Of a stretch of DNA of 64,000 nt, positions 1 to 11,759 are shown piece after piece. The notes under the pieces were generated by a model. The model was not told the origin of the DNA and made no database searches. It was given only the letters and a program-made list of their open reading frames with translations. This stretch comes from Tomocerus qinae (Eukaryota > Arthropoda > Collembola > Entomobryomorpha > Tomoceridae): the NCBI GenBank assembly GCA_020055645.1, contig CM034548.1, positions 30,864,201-30,928,200 of the forward strand, read 5' to 3'. Numbering within the stretch: the stretch's first letter is position 1; the number at the start of each line of letters is the position of its first letter. Both the position numbers and the translations under genes were made by a program.

Positions 1-3000
1 CATCTATTTAAATTATTGAACATAATCATTTTGCCAAAAATTGTCAAATAATATAGGCTATTTCATTTCTTATTTGTGTCCAAATGAAATGCTAAAATAC
101 GAACACGCCTTCATCCACGATGTGGGCTAAATATCATGTTGCATTATTGGAAATTAGTGACCCATAAGAAGATAGATAGTGCTAAAGCCTACCTCCTTTG
201 TTCATGTACATAATTAGCTTAAAATAAGACACTTGCGTAAATGACACTTCTCTACAGATACTCTCTGGCTGAGCTAAAAACATAAAATATAACCATTGAA
301 CAAATAAGGTACAATTCAAGAATATAATTTCTCTAGTTATGCATTTACACTTTGTACCCAAACATGAAAATATTTTTTTTAATACTTGCACATCATCTAC
401 CTTAATTGTCTAACCAGTCCCTGAAAATATTATTAGAAGAATGAATATCGGAAAGTAATATTATACACCAAGCAATATTTTTTCCTAACATTTCCTAGCA
501 TAGGGACATTTAGTTGGTACATAGTATAAAGGCGCTGCTCCTGTTGATTAATTGACTGGCATAACATTTTATTCGTGCTGTAACACAATACAATTAGTTT
601 CAATCGTTAAGCCAGATTACTTACACTACTGCTACTGTTGATATTTATTGTCGAAAATTTATTACGATACGTATGACGCAATTATTACTATGATGGCAGT
701 GGACCAGATGAATCCAAAATGTTTAAATAAATGGACTTCGTATTTCGTATTCCTGTGTGTAATGATAATTGATATCACTATTTCTGTTGATGAATTTTCT
801 GTAAAATATTATGGTATTAGAGTTTACACAAGGATTGAGTGCGAAAAAAATAAATTTAAAGGTAATTATATCACCAATAATACTTACAGTTTATGTATTT
901 TTTATCTGTAGTTCTGTAGACGAAAAGTTTGAAAATTAGGTGAAATTCAGTCGAAGTTGACAGTCATAGGGATTGTTTCGAGATAAATAAATAACTTGGT
1001 TACTTACTTTTCACTATGCGACATTATTATTCTCAAAATGGAAGGGTTACCAAAACATGTGAATTATGGAAGATAATAAACACTGCAGATAAATGAACTA
1101 TGAGTCTGAAAATCATCACAATTATAATGTACAGTAAGTAGTAATCTTACTTAGTCATTATTTATGTAATAATACATAATCAAATCAATTTGATCGCCAT
1201 AAAGATGCCATGCAAATCATTTACCAGCTTCATGGGTTAAAACGTCGATGAATGAAACCATCACTTTTGAACCCATTTTAAGAAACAAAAGTCTTAATTG
1301 CACATATTCAAGCTTCAATGTTTAATACCTATATAAATATTAATAATTGTCACTGGAATAAATAACATTATCGTACGATGGAAATACCTTAACAAGAAAC
1401 TACAGCAAAGGTTAAAAAATGCACAAATTGAAAGAAAACAAGTTTACACGATTGTTTATGGCTAGGACTTAAAATGCAAACCTAGATTACCCAGAACCAA
1501 TATATGTGGCATAATGTGTAATGTCAGCTAAATAGACTATTAGAAAGTTTGTGAGTTGAAGATGTTAGAGTAGTAATCTTTAATTAATACGTAGTTATTA
1601 AAGTGGATATATCGATAATAAAATGAACGTTTAGTGGTGCTAGAGAAAAACAACTTAATATTAATGAATGTCTATGTAATTTATTTTGAGTTAGAGAAAT
1701 GTAAATTATGTGGTTCAATTGTGCTATTTAAATTGCTTTATTATATTCATTTGTATAAAAATACTGTCGTTTGTGTAACATAAATTATATTGTAAATTAT
1801 ATGTGTCATAATATTTATCAATCTACCTATTAAGATGTCAACCCTTTTTAAAATAAATTTTAAAATATTTCCCAAACATAGTATTATGAATTACAAAATG
1901 TCAAATATGTGTGGAATATTTGAATTACATGTATAGTATATAGTGGTAATAAAATATTGTAAACGTAATAGTAATAGTAAGTAAATTATCCATATCTGGT
2001 GTGTTATACATATAAGGGTGACATGAAATTAGAATGGATGACTATATTATTATCAATGGTAGAAATTAGGTACTAATTATAAGTTAGCCTAAATCTGAAT
2101 TAGGATGAAAAAGGGCACATGGCAATCTGAATTAAAAATCAGTCGACGTTTGTGGCTACATTTACATTTTAAATTTATACAATTTATTTATTTGGGAAGC
2201 AGGTTCCTTTATCCGCGTTCGTAACTATAATTATAAATACAACATTGTTGTATAATATAAACCGCATTAAAAAATTGTAACCACGCAAACGCCCACAAAA
2301 TAAAAAAAAGATAACTTCCTACGGTTTTTATTCGGGTTCTTGTATTTACCCTTTCGGACGAATTCGGGTTGCTGCCGTTTCAGAAATGTACATATTCCAC
2401 TAGGTTTTCGGATATGTGTAATTCGAATTTCAGGTATGCACCTTGACCTCACTCCCCAACTTATTATAATTATAACTAATAATAATATCTTAGTTATGTT
2501 TCTATATGAATGCCTTGATTTAGAATGAACGTTTATGCATGTACTTAAAATTTAATAGGGTTTCCTGTGTATTCATGTAATTCATTAACCTAAATGTTAT
2601 TATCGGTGTACCCCATTAAAAAAACCTACAAATATAAATGTTGTTAAAATATGCGTTGTACTTGGTGGAAAATAAAAATAACAAAATTAACTTATGCATT
2701 AATGCATAAACTAATATTTGTCTCAAAATCTAATGAAATGGTGTTTTCCATTTCTGAATTTATTATATCATAGTACATCTGAAAGCATAGTTTGTCGCAA
2801 TTTATTCCAATTATTTCGAATTTATTCGAATTAGTTTTGTTGTTGTTGTTGGTCCTAGTTGTTGGAAATTGGGCTAAGTAGATACAAATTCTAGGATGCA
2901 TCAATGTCGTCTCATGTTCGGCGTGTTCATGCCCTATGCAAGTTTGTATAATCCATGTTTCTCTTCCAAATTTTTAAACCATCATTTAATTTTTAACGTT

Positions 3001-4756
3001 GGAGCCTTTGTTTGAAACTGCTTATTTCTCGGTAAGCTAATTGCTTCTGTTCTGAAGATAGACGATTCGATTTCCAATTCGAATCTCATGAGAGTGTCAA
3101 GTGATGATGGATGAATTCAACCAGACATCCCGAAATTTCTTATTTCCAAGGTACTATCCCAGCTCACTTCCGGATTTCCTGGTTATGAATTGGCCTAATA
3201 CCACGTCCGTTTCATTGGCCTAAAGTTTGTACTCCACTTACTTGGCGGTAAGGCATTGGATCTTTTTGGTGAGGTCCTGTTTCTTTGACACTTTGGTTGT
3301 TCTGTTGTAAATAATTCGGGATGCCTGAATTCGGCCAAGCCATAGAAATACAGTAGGTAGCATTTTGGAAACATTTTAATGGAAGTTATTATTACGAATT
3401 TGATGTTATTTAAATTATTTTTTCACATGTTACACACTATTATTGTACAAAATATTATATGTATTACAAATTGATAGATATCATACTTAATATACTGCAA
3501 TTAATTCAATACTACTAATACACTGTTTGTGCTATGGCTATGTAATTTACGGTATTTTCGGGATTTACGGAATGCAGAATCTGAAAATAATTTACGGCAT
3601 GCCGACTTCATACCCTGGATGAGTACCGATGAACAATATTAAATAGTATTGAAATATGTCTCACTTGCTAAAGTCTCCATTGATGACATACTTAATACCT
3701 TTTTATTGCGGGAAGAAGAGGATGTTTGTTACTATAAAAGTGTGTACTTACAATGTAATTAAGATTATGACTCACAAACAAGGCCAATGATGTCGAGGTT
3801 TCTAGTAAAAATTAAACTTAATTGGGGAGAATATTCCTCTTTTTAATGGACATGTCTGAATGTTTAGATAGAAGTAGTGGGTCGTTAAGTGAAGATGTAA
3901 CGTATACTACCTAATGCAAATGTTTAGTAGGATTCTGAATTGCTGTGTTAGCTTAAGTAAATAGATGCGTACAAGTCATGTTGAGACAAGTACGGTGTAT
4001 CAGATATCATAGAAAAATTATGTAGAACACTAAGTGAAAGTTGTACTTTTTTACACACTTTCATTTTTGTGGAATTTAATTTGACGACATAGATTTTCTT
4101 GTGTAGAGTTAAAAGGGCATGGTAGTTGGGGTTTTTGTTGAGATTTGAATGGCAACCTGACAACGTACAAAGTATGCATGGGTTTACTTACACTCCTCAG
4201 ATCGTGCAGACTGAGTAAAGAATAGGTATTATTATATGCATACTTATAGAGAGGTTCAGTAGAACAACAAATAAATTATCTGCATCAGTACATCTTGTGT
4301 AAGTAGTTAGATATGAATTGGTAGTGGCTGTGGCCAAGGAACTTAAAACCGGCTTCGGAATCTGTGTCTCATCATCATCAACCAAAGTAACGGTACAAGA
4401 TATGAAGATGCTATACACTGAAGTAGTGAGATGCTCAAGTCTGCCCTACCTATCTACTACAACTATCTACCACTCTTATGACTATTACAATGGAATTAAA
4501 TCGTTCTATCAAATGCTTTATGCTTTATAAATGTGTGTGCCAATATGAGAATGAATGAGACGTAGGTAGAATGCATCATAAGTGGAAAACTTGGACTCCT
4601 ACGTACAGATAGGCTGAAGAAATGAAAATGTGTGATTAATTTGCATGTCAGAAAGAAAGAGTTTTAGTCTCAAGTTGGCCTTCAGTCGCCTCACCAACAG
4701 CAGTGCAAACGCACTCTTTGTGCCCTCCAGTAAGTTTGGAGACATTTTTCAGAATT
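1..4756. other. AT-rich intergenic sequence, no supported gene
   Basis: This stretch is strongly AT-rich with stops in all frames. The few ORFs are 60-90 residues long, start at arbitrary ATGs, have low-complexity composition and show no domain I recognise. I found no convincing splice-linked exons, tRNA or long tandem repeat. It is probably intergenic DNA upstream of the secreted-protein gene and may contain distal regulatory sites that cannot be called by eye. Confidence 0.6.
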
Positions 4757-4763
4757 TATAAAG
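4757..4763 (+). promoter_or_regulatory. candidate TATA box of the secreted-protein gene
   Basis: TATAAAG lies 49 bases before the ATG at 4812. A start site about 30 bases downstream of the box would leave a 5' UTR of only about 20-25 bases, which is common for tissue-specific secreted-protein genes in arthropods. The assignment rests on motif and position only. Confidence 0.4.
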
Positions 4764-4811
4764 TGAATTGTTAAAACCCCAGGGATTTTTTATAGCAAAC
4801 TAACCGAGGAA

Positions 4812-6839
4812 ATGAGGTTTAAATTCCTACTTAGTGCAAGGTTAACATTCCTCCTTTTCGCCGCTGTAAATGGAATGAATGTTGACCTTTATCTTAATAA
4901 AGACAAGTTTGGTAAGCTGTGTTAATAAAAGTTGCTGAATTTAAACAGTTGGAAAATGCCGAAATATTTTGTGCAGATTTTACTAAATTGAAAATATTGT
5001 TGGTTGTTTTTAATGCTCTTGGATTTTGCAGGGGAATATTTCAAACTGGAAATTAGTGAAAAAGGATGCACAAATGTTCCATTGAATTGGGAAAATCAGG
5101 CCGCTTCAATAGATACACATGGTAGCTGTATCAAATTTTACGATTTACCCTATTGCAGGGGAAAATTTGTGGCTTTGCAACCTTACCATGGAACGTTTCA
5201 AGACAATCTTGCTACTGTGGGATTTGATAAAATAATAAGTTCAGCGAGTCCTTGTGGCCCTAAAGGTAATATGGCTTGACGATTCTTTCTAAAATGATGA
5301 ATCATATAGTACTATAAATGTTTTGTGTTATTCAAACTTATTTCAACAATTGACATTCTGTTACAGTTCCCGCGGGTCGATATTATCTTCAAAATGGAGC
5401 AGACGGTTCGGTACGAATTCTGTGTGATTGCATCCATTATTCATGATATCTGCTTCTTGTGTATTTTCTAACCATCTTTAAATATGATTTGGACAGGTGT
5501 TGACAATTGAGACCCGTAATGGTAGTGCTGTTGCAAGAACGAAACCTTTTCGGCCCTATATTACAAAAGGACAGCAGATTCAAGTGGAGAAAGTAAAACG
5601 CATGATTTTTAATATTTTAACTGTAGAATTCTATTTCTGGAGAGTTGAAATTTCGATAGTTATACATTTTCTAAACAGTACAATTGATTTAGGTGGCTCT
5701 GGCTGACTATGAGCTTATTCCAAGGGTTCATGAAAAAATGAATCCGATTACTTTCGATATGAGTGTTTCAACCGGATCTCATCCCGTAAGAAGAACATGG
5801 AAAATAGAGAGCGTCTACAGGGGAAAATACATTATCAAAAACGAATGGAATAATAAGTGTCTATATAAATCGTAAGTTAGAGTTTTAGTTAGAAAATATG
5901 CTTTGAAGATCTAAATTTCTAGCATAAATATACATTTGGTATGACTATTACAAAGTAATTATTTGTTTTAGGGAGAATGGCAAAGTGGAAGAACATGAAT
6001 GTGTAATATGGTCACCAAATCAAGAATGGATGTTTCGTTCCATCAAAGTTAAACCGTTTTTCCCATCTAAAGAGGATCTGAACAAACGGCCCATTCGTCC
6101 ATACGACGATTTTCCATTTGACCCTCAACAACTTAACGACTTCAACCAAGTTAGTCAACAATTATCTTCTCCAGGCCAGAAAAACAGATTTAGACCCAAA
6201 CATCCTGCAGTTGCATTAGGATTTAATTCAAAGGAACCTTTCCCGCCTGTCCTTCCTCGTCCAATTTTACCTGGTCCTGTGTTGGTTAACAAGAAGTCGA
6301 AGCCCAAAGCTCCGGTCCCACTAGTTCACCATCCTGGCCCATTGCCATTTCCACCAGAGCCATTGGTTACCGTACCTAGACAACCAATCAATGGAAAGAA
6401 AAAACCATCGGCAAAGGTAGCTAAAAAGAAGAAGAATAAAGATGAAGACGAAAATGAGGACGAAGAAGATAAAAAAAGTGAAGAAAAAGAACTAGACGAT
6501 TTGAAAAGTGAGGAAAAGGACTCGGAGAAAAAAAGCGAGGAGAATGATGACGCTAGAAGTGAAGAAAAAGAGTTGGAAGACAAGAAAAGCGAGGAGGTCG
6601 ACGACAAGAAAAGCGAAGAAGCTGACGACAAAAAGAGTGAAGAAGCAGATGACAAGAAAAGTGAAGAAGAAAAGGAGAGTGAGGAGAAGCCCAGTGCGGA
6701 GTCTGTAGAGAAAGAAGAGGAAGATGATGAGCGGGACAAACGGAATCGACAACGCAAAACCCCAATCAAAAAACAGACCTTGAAAGAGGAGGATGATACT
6801 TACACACCCAAGTACTCAGACTTTCGTCTTTATTTCTAA
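4812..6839 (+). CDS. secreted beta/gamma-crystallin-like plus beta-trefoil lectin-like protein with acidic tail (6 exons, 506 aa)
   Basis: Exons: 4812-4911, 5032-5265, 5367-5410, 5497-5592, 5693-5871 and 5972-6839. All introns are GT-AG, all phases agree, and the total is 1521 nt including TAA. Residues 1-21 form a signal peptide (MRFKFLL..., hydrophobic core LTFLLFAAV). Residues 22-111 resemble a beta/gamma-crystallin Greek-key pair: LYLNKDKFGEYF, then GSCIKFYDLPYCRGKF, with Cys 46, 66, 75 and 108. Residues 113-240 look like a beta-trefoil/ricin-type lectin fold: GRYYLQNGADGS, then KCLYKS with Cys 214/228, ending in the QxW-type PNQEWMF (QEW 235-237). Residues 244-375 are Pro-rich. Residues 375-490 are Glu/Lys/Ser/Asp-rich with DDKKSEE repeats, followed by a basic patch and the end YSDFRLYF. 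The exon structure is secure. Domain names are by eye; the function is unknown, but the protein is likely extracellular and perhaps carbohydrate- or cation-binding. Confidence 0.82.
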
Positions 6840-7018
6840 TGAATAATCAAGAAATTCAATACCTTTGATAATTATCCATTTTATAAAACCTGCCAAAAAT
6901 ATTAGAGGCATGCAATGATAGAAGTCTGATGATTAATTTCTTAATTGATCGTAGCTTAGTTTTCGACGACATTTTTTGTTAAAATATTTTATTGTTTTCC
7001 AGTCCTGTTATATTTATT

Positions 7019-7024
7019 AATAAA
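7019..7024 (+). terminator. polyadenylation signal of the secreted-protein gene
   Basis: AATAAA lies 180 bases after the TAA stop and is followed by a T/GT-rich stretch, giving a normal short 3' UTR. It is the first canonical hexamer after the stop. Confidence 0.6.
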
Positions 7025-8200
7025 TGTTCATTTCCACCACTGTCTTTTCCATCGATACCTTAAACTTCATGAACTCTAACAAATTAAATGCAAATATTAT
7101 TACATTTGATGTTGCCAGAATTGTGACTGCACCATTACTCTTTGGCTAGCTTTCAACAACAAAGAGCTTATGAAAGAACATTAAATAAAAATCAACATAT
7201 AAATTAAGTCTGAGCTGACTTTAACCTGTTTTTTATTAATCCCAACTAGGCTTTATTTAGTGCAAAGTTTAATGAATTTTTTAAATGCAGGTACTCCATA
7301 ACAACTTCTGAAGATTCAGAATTTTTGGTGTACATATACATCAATCACTATGTACGATCGTAAACTTTTGTTACGTGCATGCATGTGACTATATGTATCC
7401 ACGTATGTTTGGTTGAACGTGTCGCCAAACAAGGCACGTATTTTTAAAGGATTAAGGGGTAGACATTTTTAAGAGGCAGCAACCCCTTTAAGTCAGAAAA
7501 CGAGGATTTAAAAAAATAACTAATCGCTTAGACTATTTAAATTCGTGGATACGTACCCTCACCTAATTATACACAGGCTCACATATCTTACAGACAAGCT
7601 GGAACGCAAAATTTAATAATTTCATAATGTAAAATGCCAATTTGCTTAATTACAAAAAAAAGAACTTCACTCTGCTCTGGGTTAATATTGCCATCTTTCA
7701 AAATTAACGGAAGTAAAGGCGGTGAGGGCCTATCCTTTATCTTAATATAATAAAAATATATGCCAAAAAGTTTGCTATGTTGTTTGTCTGACTTGGAGGT
7801 ATTCGGAGATTTCGTCAGTAAAATCCGACAATTGCTAAAAGGTGATTCCGATAATGGTAAAGGAGATATCGTGAATATGAGTACACCCCACCTTCAATAT
7901 TTACAGTTTGTTCAACAACAATTAGTGTAGAGACACTAAATAATACAAATATTTGCATTCAACAGGTTTTTTAATTACCTAAACTTGCTATAGAATTCAA
8001 AACCCTGAACTGACATACTTTCAGGAATTATAACTAAATTATTTAACATAAACACCATCATGACCTTTTCTAACAATTATTAATTCCTCACAATTAACTT
8101 ATTAAGGATTAATAAGATTTGATTATTATGAATCTACGCATTTAAAATTCCTGTAAATAGTGGCTATATCTTTAGCACCATTTCCGAGACTCACGGTTTG
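7025..8200. other. AT-rich intergenic sequence
   Basis: No ORF, splice-linked exon or long repeat is visible. The segment separates the secreted-protein gene from the foldback element that starts at 8201. Confidence 0.5.
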
Positions 8201-9147
8201 AACCCTAGACTACATGACATGTCCCATATGGGATTTTTCTGACTTTACTGTGCCCTAGCTTTGAGTAGGTATACCGCATAACCTCGTGGATTTTTGTATG
8301 TGTCACAAATGCGTTTCTCTGCTTATATTTTTAAATTCAAGTAAATTGGACCATAAACAAAGTTTAGAAAAAATTAAGAAATGAAAATGGGACCTATTTA
8401 CTATGTTAATACATGACATGTCCCAAATGGGATTGTACACTATTTCGTAATCGGACAAATCCCATTTGGGACAAGTCATGTATTACATGAAATGCAGATA
8501 TAACCGGGATGGAAATATGGCAAATTACATTTGGGTCAGCATTTATATTTGGGTCAGGCCTATGTTTGGGTCAGACCTACATTTGAGTCAGAATTTTTAT
8601 TTAAGTTACTATTTATATTTGGATCAGCCTTTACAATTGGATCAGCATTTCCATTTTGGTCAGATTTTGAATTTTTGGGTCAGGTTTTATATTTAGGCGA
8701 GGTTTTAAATTTTTGGGTCAGTATTTACATTTGGGTCAGGTTTTAAATTCCTGGGTCAGCTCTGCATTTGGATCAGCCCTTCATTTGAGCCAGCTTTTAT
8801 ATTTGGTAAAGGCTTAACATAATTGGATCATGTTTTAAATTTTTGTGTCAGCATTTATGTTTGGGTCAGGTTTTAAAATTTTGTGTCAGCATTTATATTT
8901 TGGTCAGGTTTTAAAATTTTGGGTCAGCAATCATATTTAATTGAAAATTAACATGGACTTGAGCAATAGCACAAGTCCAGTGTGACTGGACTTTGTGTAT
9001 TACATGACATGTCCCAAATGGGACATGTTATTTCGAAACACTGTGCACTAAGGCCGCGGGAATCAATCCCAAATGGGACTAATGGGAATCCCAATTGGGA
9101 CATGTCAAGTGTTACAGTTCATTTCGTATGTCATGTAGTCTAGGGTT
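8201..9147. mobile_element. foldback/TIR element with internal minisatellite
   Basis: Perfect 20-bp terminal inverted repeats, AACCCTAGACTACATGACAT at 8201-8220 and its reverse complement at 9128-9147, bound a 947-bp unit. The subterminal motif ATGTCCCAAATGGGAT recurs in both orientations near 8412, 8460, 9005, 9068 and 9090. The unit has no coding capacity, so it is non-autonomous. A target duplication is not obvious and the superfamily cannot be assigned. Confidence 0.7.
8528..8935. repeat. GGGTCAG minisatellite inside the foldback element
   Basis: Imperfect tandem copies of a short unit, roughly TTTGGGTCAGcATTTATAT or TTTTGGGTCAGGTTTTAAA (about 18-30 bp, alternating). GGGTCAG or a close variant occurs about 15-20 times. 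The two short ORFs read through it are repeat translations, not genes. Confidence 0.7.
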
Positions 9148-9149
9148 AA

Positions 9150-9243
9150 AAATTTCGTTGGCATTGGCAGTCATTGGCATCGGTTGGTTTACTCCCCAGA
9201 GTAAACCAACCGATGCCAATGACTGCCAATGCCAACGAAATTT
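9150..9243. repeat. perfect hairpin, 45-bp arms
   Basis: The left arm, starting AAATTTCGTTGGCATTGG, and its exact reverse complement are separated by four bases (CCCA). The arms contain an internal TTGGCA repeat. The hairpin directly abuts the foldback element on one side and the truncated dehydrogenase-like pseudogene on the other. It could be a recent palindromic insertion, a repair scar, or conceivably a small-RNA precursor. Confidence 0.85.
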
Positions 9244-9249
9244 CTAATG

Positions 9250-9967
9250 CTAGATTCCTAAAGCTAAAGCTAGACTCAGGTCCTTCCGTAAATTCTGCAG
9301 TGGGTGATCCACAACATGTGTTTCTTCACTGTTCATAGCTGCAAAGAAAAAAAACCTTATAAATATACATAATTCATAATAATCAATTACGTTTTGGTGC
9401 CAGCAGTGCTATTCTATTAAAAACGCAAATGTTTATGGAAAATAGCGTACCTTGTGCTTTATTCAGAGTAAGTTGGGAGCAAATGGAAGATTGTCCAAAA
9501 TTTCTACCAGGTTTTGCGGGCTTAATCCAAGGCTGTCGGCCAGAGCCATTACCTCAGCCAGCAAAGCAAAACTTCCACCAATAAACGCCTGTAGACACAA
9601 AGCCATCTTCGAAGCTCCTCCAATGTTGTCTAAAACGTAAAACGAAATATTTCAAAACACAGATAAAATTCTTTGACGTAATTAATGCTATTTTCATGAA
9701 CCCTAAAATTTAATTTCAATAAAAGCTTATTATGTGCCAAAAACAAACCGAATGATTGTTTTCCAATACTTTGAATAAGTGATTACATTCCTGAAACAAA
9801 GATGAGTCACCAGCCGCTATAATGACTAAGCTACCGTTAGATGCGTCTGTTCTTCCACCGATGATTTGAGCGTCTAAGTATCTACCATTCTTTGACACTA
9901 CTAAATAGTATTTAGTGATGAATATCTTCATGCTACGAAGGATCCCGCCATCAAATTCACTTAAAAT
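9250..9967 (-). pseudogene. GLYR1/NPAC-like (beta-hydroxyacid dehydrogenase family) gene remnant
   Basis: Three minus-strand exon pieces follow the GLYR1 dehydrogenase domain in order. The piece at 9967 down to about 9760 reads NGRYLDAQIIGG, NGSLVIIAAGD and LFQECNHLFKVL. The piece 9629-9463 reads NIGGASKMAL, FIGGSFALLAEVMALAD and LVEILDNLPFAPNLL. The piece 9338-9250 reads HPLQNLRKDLSLALALG. GLYR1 (NPAC; NDF in flies) is a nucleosome-associated nuclear factor with an N-terminal PWWP domain and an enzyme-like C-terminus; the PWWP part is not seen here. Breaks: the middle piece hits TGA after NLL, explained by an extra CT that shifts the frame; no good donor closes the first piece; the last piece stops at TAG just before the 9150 hairpin, removing the end of the domain. 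It is probably a decayed copy, though assembly indels could mimic part of this. Confidence 0.6.
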
Positions 9968-9979
9968 CTGCAAACACAC

Positions 9980-10285
9980 TAGATTTCGAAGGTAATACAG
10001 ATATCAACTATTTTTAGCAAACATTGAGATTTGATTTTGTTACAACACATTTAACGTAGTCTAGGGGTCCACTGACTGATGTTTAAACTAAACCGCAAAG
10101 CAAGGTACCTTATTCTTAGGAAAAACAATAACACTTAGCCGAATGTTTTAAGCTTCCCCGCCGCAGTGCCTAACCAGCCGTCTCTTTGGCGAGGCAGCTT
10201 CCTTTGCTTTTTTGTAATGCTGTGGCGCTGCTGATGAAGTGGGAAAATATATAAGACTGGTGGAGACAGAATTTGCTTCTCCGGA
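9980..10285. other. non-coding gap between pseudogene exons and a foldback element
   Basis: No ORF or repeat structure is evident. If the exon at 10858-10977 belongs to the same minus-strand gene, this would be intron sequence. Confidence 0.4.
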
Positions 10286-10824
10286 GGCTCATCCTATTTA
10301 CCCGACGGCAGGCCACCCGTCAACCGAAACCTACCAACCCGACACCCGACAGCAAAAACTCACGAAATACTCGACGGCAGCCCACCCGACACTATAAACC
10401 TACCCACCCGAGAGCCGACAGCAAAAACTACCTACCCACCCGATACCTAATTACCCAACACCCGAAACCAACCCACCCGATACCCGAACCCTAACTACCC
10501 GACAACAGACAACGAGACAACCATGGTTTTTCCTAAAATATTTTAATTTTATTATAACCAAATGTTGTAATGAACCAAACGGAGATAAAAATAATATTTC
10601 GGTTTAATAATAATCAAATCCCAATGCCATAGCTATTGTAAAGTATTAATATTCATTTGGCATTCATTTTATTTTACCAATAAAAGATGAAATCTAAACA
10701 TTTGAAATTTTAGTGAACCAATGGCTCTTTTATTTAAAGCAGAGTTTTTGCTATCGGGTGTCGGGTTGGTAGGTTTCGGTTGACAGGTGGCCTGACGTCG
10801 GCTGTCGGGTAAATAGGATGAGCC
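10286..10824. mobile_element. foldback element with CCCGAC-rich terminal repeats
   Basis: The left end (GGCTCATCCTATTTACCCGA, continuing to about 10360) matches the reverse complement of about 10738-10824 over roughly 75 bp with a few mismatches. The left arm continues into CCCGACACCCGACAGC-type minisatellite (to about 10515), and the interior 10530-10730 is AT-rich. The GC-rich ends contrast with the surroundings. There is no coding capacity. The ORFs rich in Pro, Thr and Arg are translations of the repeat. Confidence 0.7.
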
Positions 10825-10857
10825 ATTTAAATAATGTTCCCACATGACAATATTTAC

Positions 10858-10977
10858 CTGGCGTTCTTCTTCCAACTCCGCACCATTTTGTTTACGTTTA
10901 GGCTTCTTGATGGATTTTCCTTCTTGGTAATTGTCTTCATTGACTTGAACGTTTTTTCGTTTGGTGATAGCGATAGA
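10858..10977 (-). CDS. isolated lysine-rich exon, possibly of the GLYR1-like gene
   Basis: The minus strand shows acceptor ...ATCTTATACAG, then 40 open codons, then donor GTAAATATT after CAG. The translation is strongly charged: ITKRKNVQ, KSIKKPKRKQNG, ELEEERQ. GLYR1 proteins carry a basic, AT-hook-containing linker between PWWP and dehydrogenase domains, and this exon lies 5' of the dehydrogenase-like exons on the same strand, so membership is plausible. The 10286-10824 foldback would sit in the intervening intron. No homology specific enough to prove it; it may be part of the pseudogene. Confidence 0.35.
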
Positions 10978-11150
10978 CTGTATAAGATAACGATTTCATT
11001 TATTATTAACGAGCCCGTCAATATACCCAGGCCGTCACTATACTCAGACCTTAACAAAAATGCGAATAAATTCCCACGACAGGATTCTAGAGGGATTTGG
11101 CTTTGGCTGGAACTAAATGTGATATTATAGTAAGGCCTAGTTGATTAATG

Positions 11151-11179
11151 ACGTAAATAAGAAGAGATCTTATTTACGT
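11151..11179. repeat. short hairpin, 12-bp arms
   Basis: ACGTAAATAAGA, five bases, then its exact reverse complement. Function unknown. Confidence 0.6.
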
Positions 11180-11308
11180 TGATGCTTCCAGCAACCGCGA
11201 GGGGATAATAGTTGCAAAAGTCATACCAAAAGGCATCTATTCGAAATGATACACATTAATGACACTTTTAAAACGACGAATCCCCCCTCATGTAAATTTT
11301 TCTCTTCA

Positions 11309-11371
11309 ATGTATTTGAGCCAACTGGATAAAATCCTCCGGAGGATTTTATCCACTTGGCTCTTAATACAT
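11309..11371. repeat. near-perfect palindrome without loop
   Basis: Arms of about 31 bp meet at TCCTCCGGAGGA (centre 11339/11340) and extend through GATAAAATCC, GAGCCAA(C/G)TGG and ATGTATT with one substitution and one indel. It could be a tiny foldback or an inversion scar. Confidence 0.75.
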
Positions 11372-11759
11372 GTGTCACGCGGAAACAAACAGCCGCCCAT
11401 TTCAAGCTGGGCTCCTTCACTAAGTAAGGCCAACACACCAACCTTCCCTACTTCTCATACCCAAACAAAGCCCCCAGTTTTATGGCCATCCGACGCAGTT
11501 TTATGGTTAAATTTTCCATCAGTCGCCGCCACTATGAGGAAAACTACATGAAGTCATGACGGCCAGCCGCCGACGCCGTTTTTCCTAAAATTTCAAGCCG
11601 CCCCGGCCACTAAATATCACGACTGGGAGCTCTGCACCCAAATCGAGGGAACAAAATCCTTGTCAGGTTTATTAATTTTTAGAGCATTGACCATCAATTA
11701 GTAATTAGGCCGTGTAAATTTGACCAACAATTAGGCGGTGTATATTTACCTACAATCAG

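Noticed and set aside
648..911. 87-codon plus-strand ORF MSKIYYDTYDAIITMM...
   Set aside because: Low-complexity AT-driven composition, no domain, no supporting splice or promoter signals.
6326..6769. 147-codon minus-strand ORF rich in Ser and Phe, and shorter ORFs at 6492-6765
   Set aside because: Shadows of the acidic KSEE-repeat tail encoded on the plus strand, which has splice and frame support.
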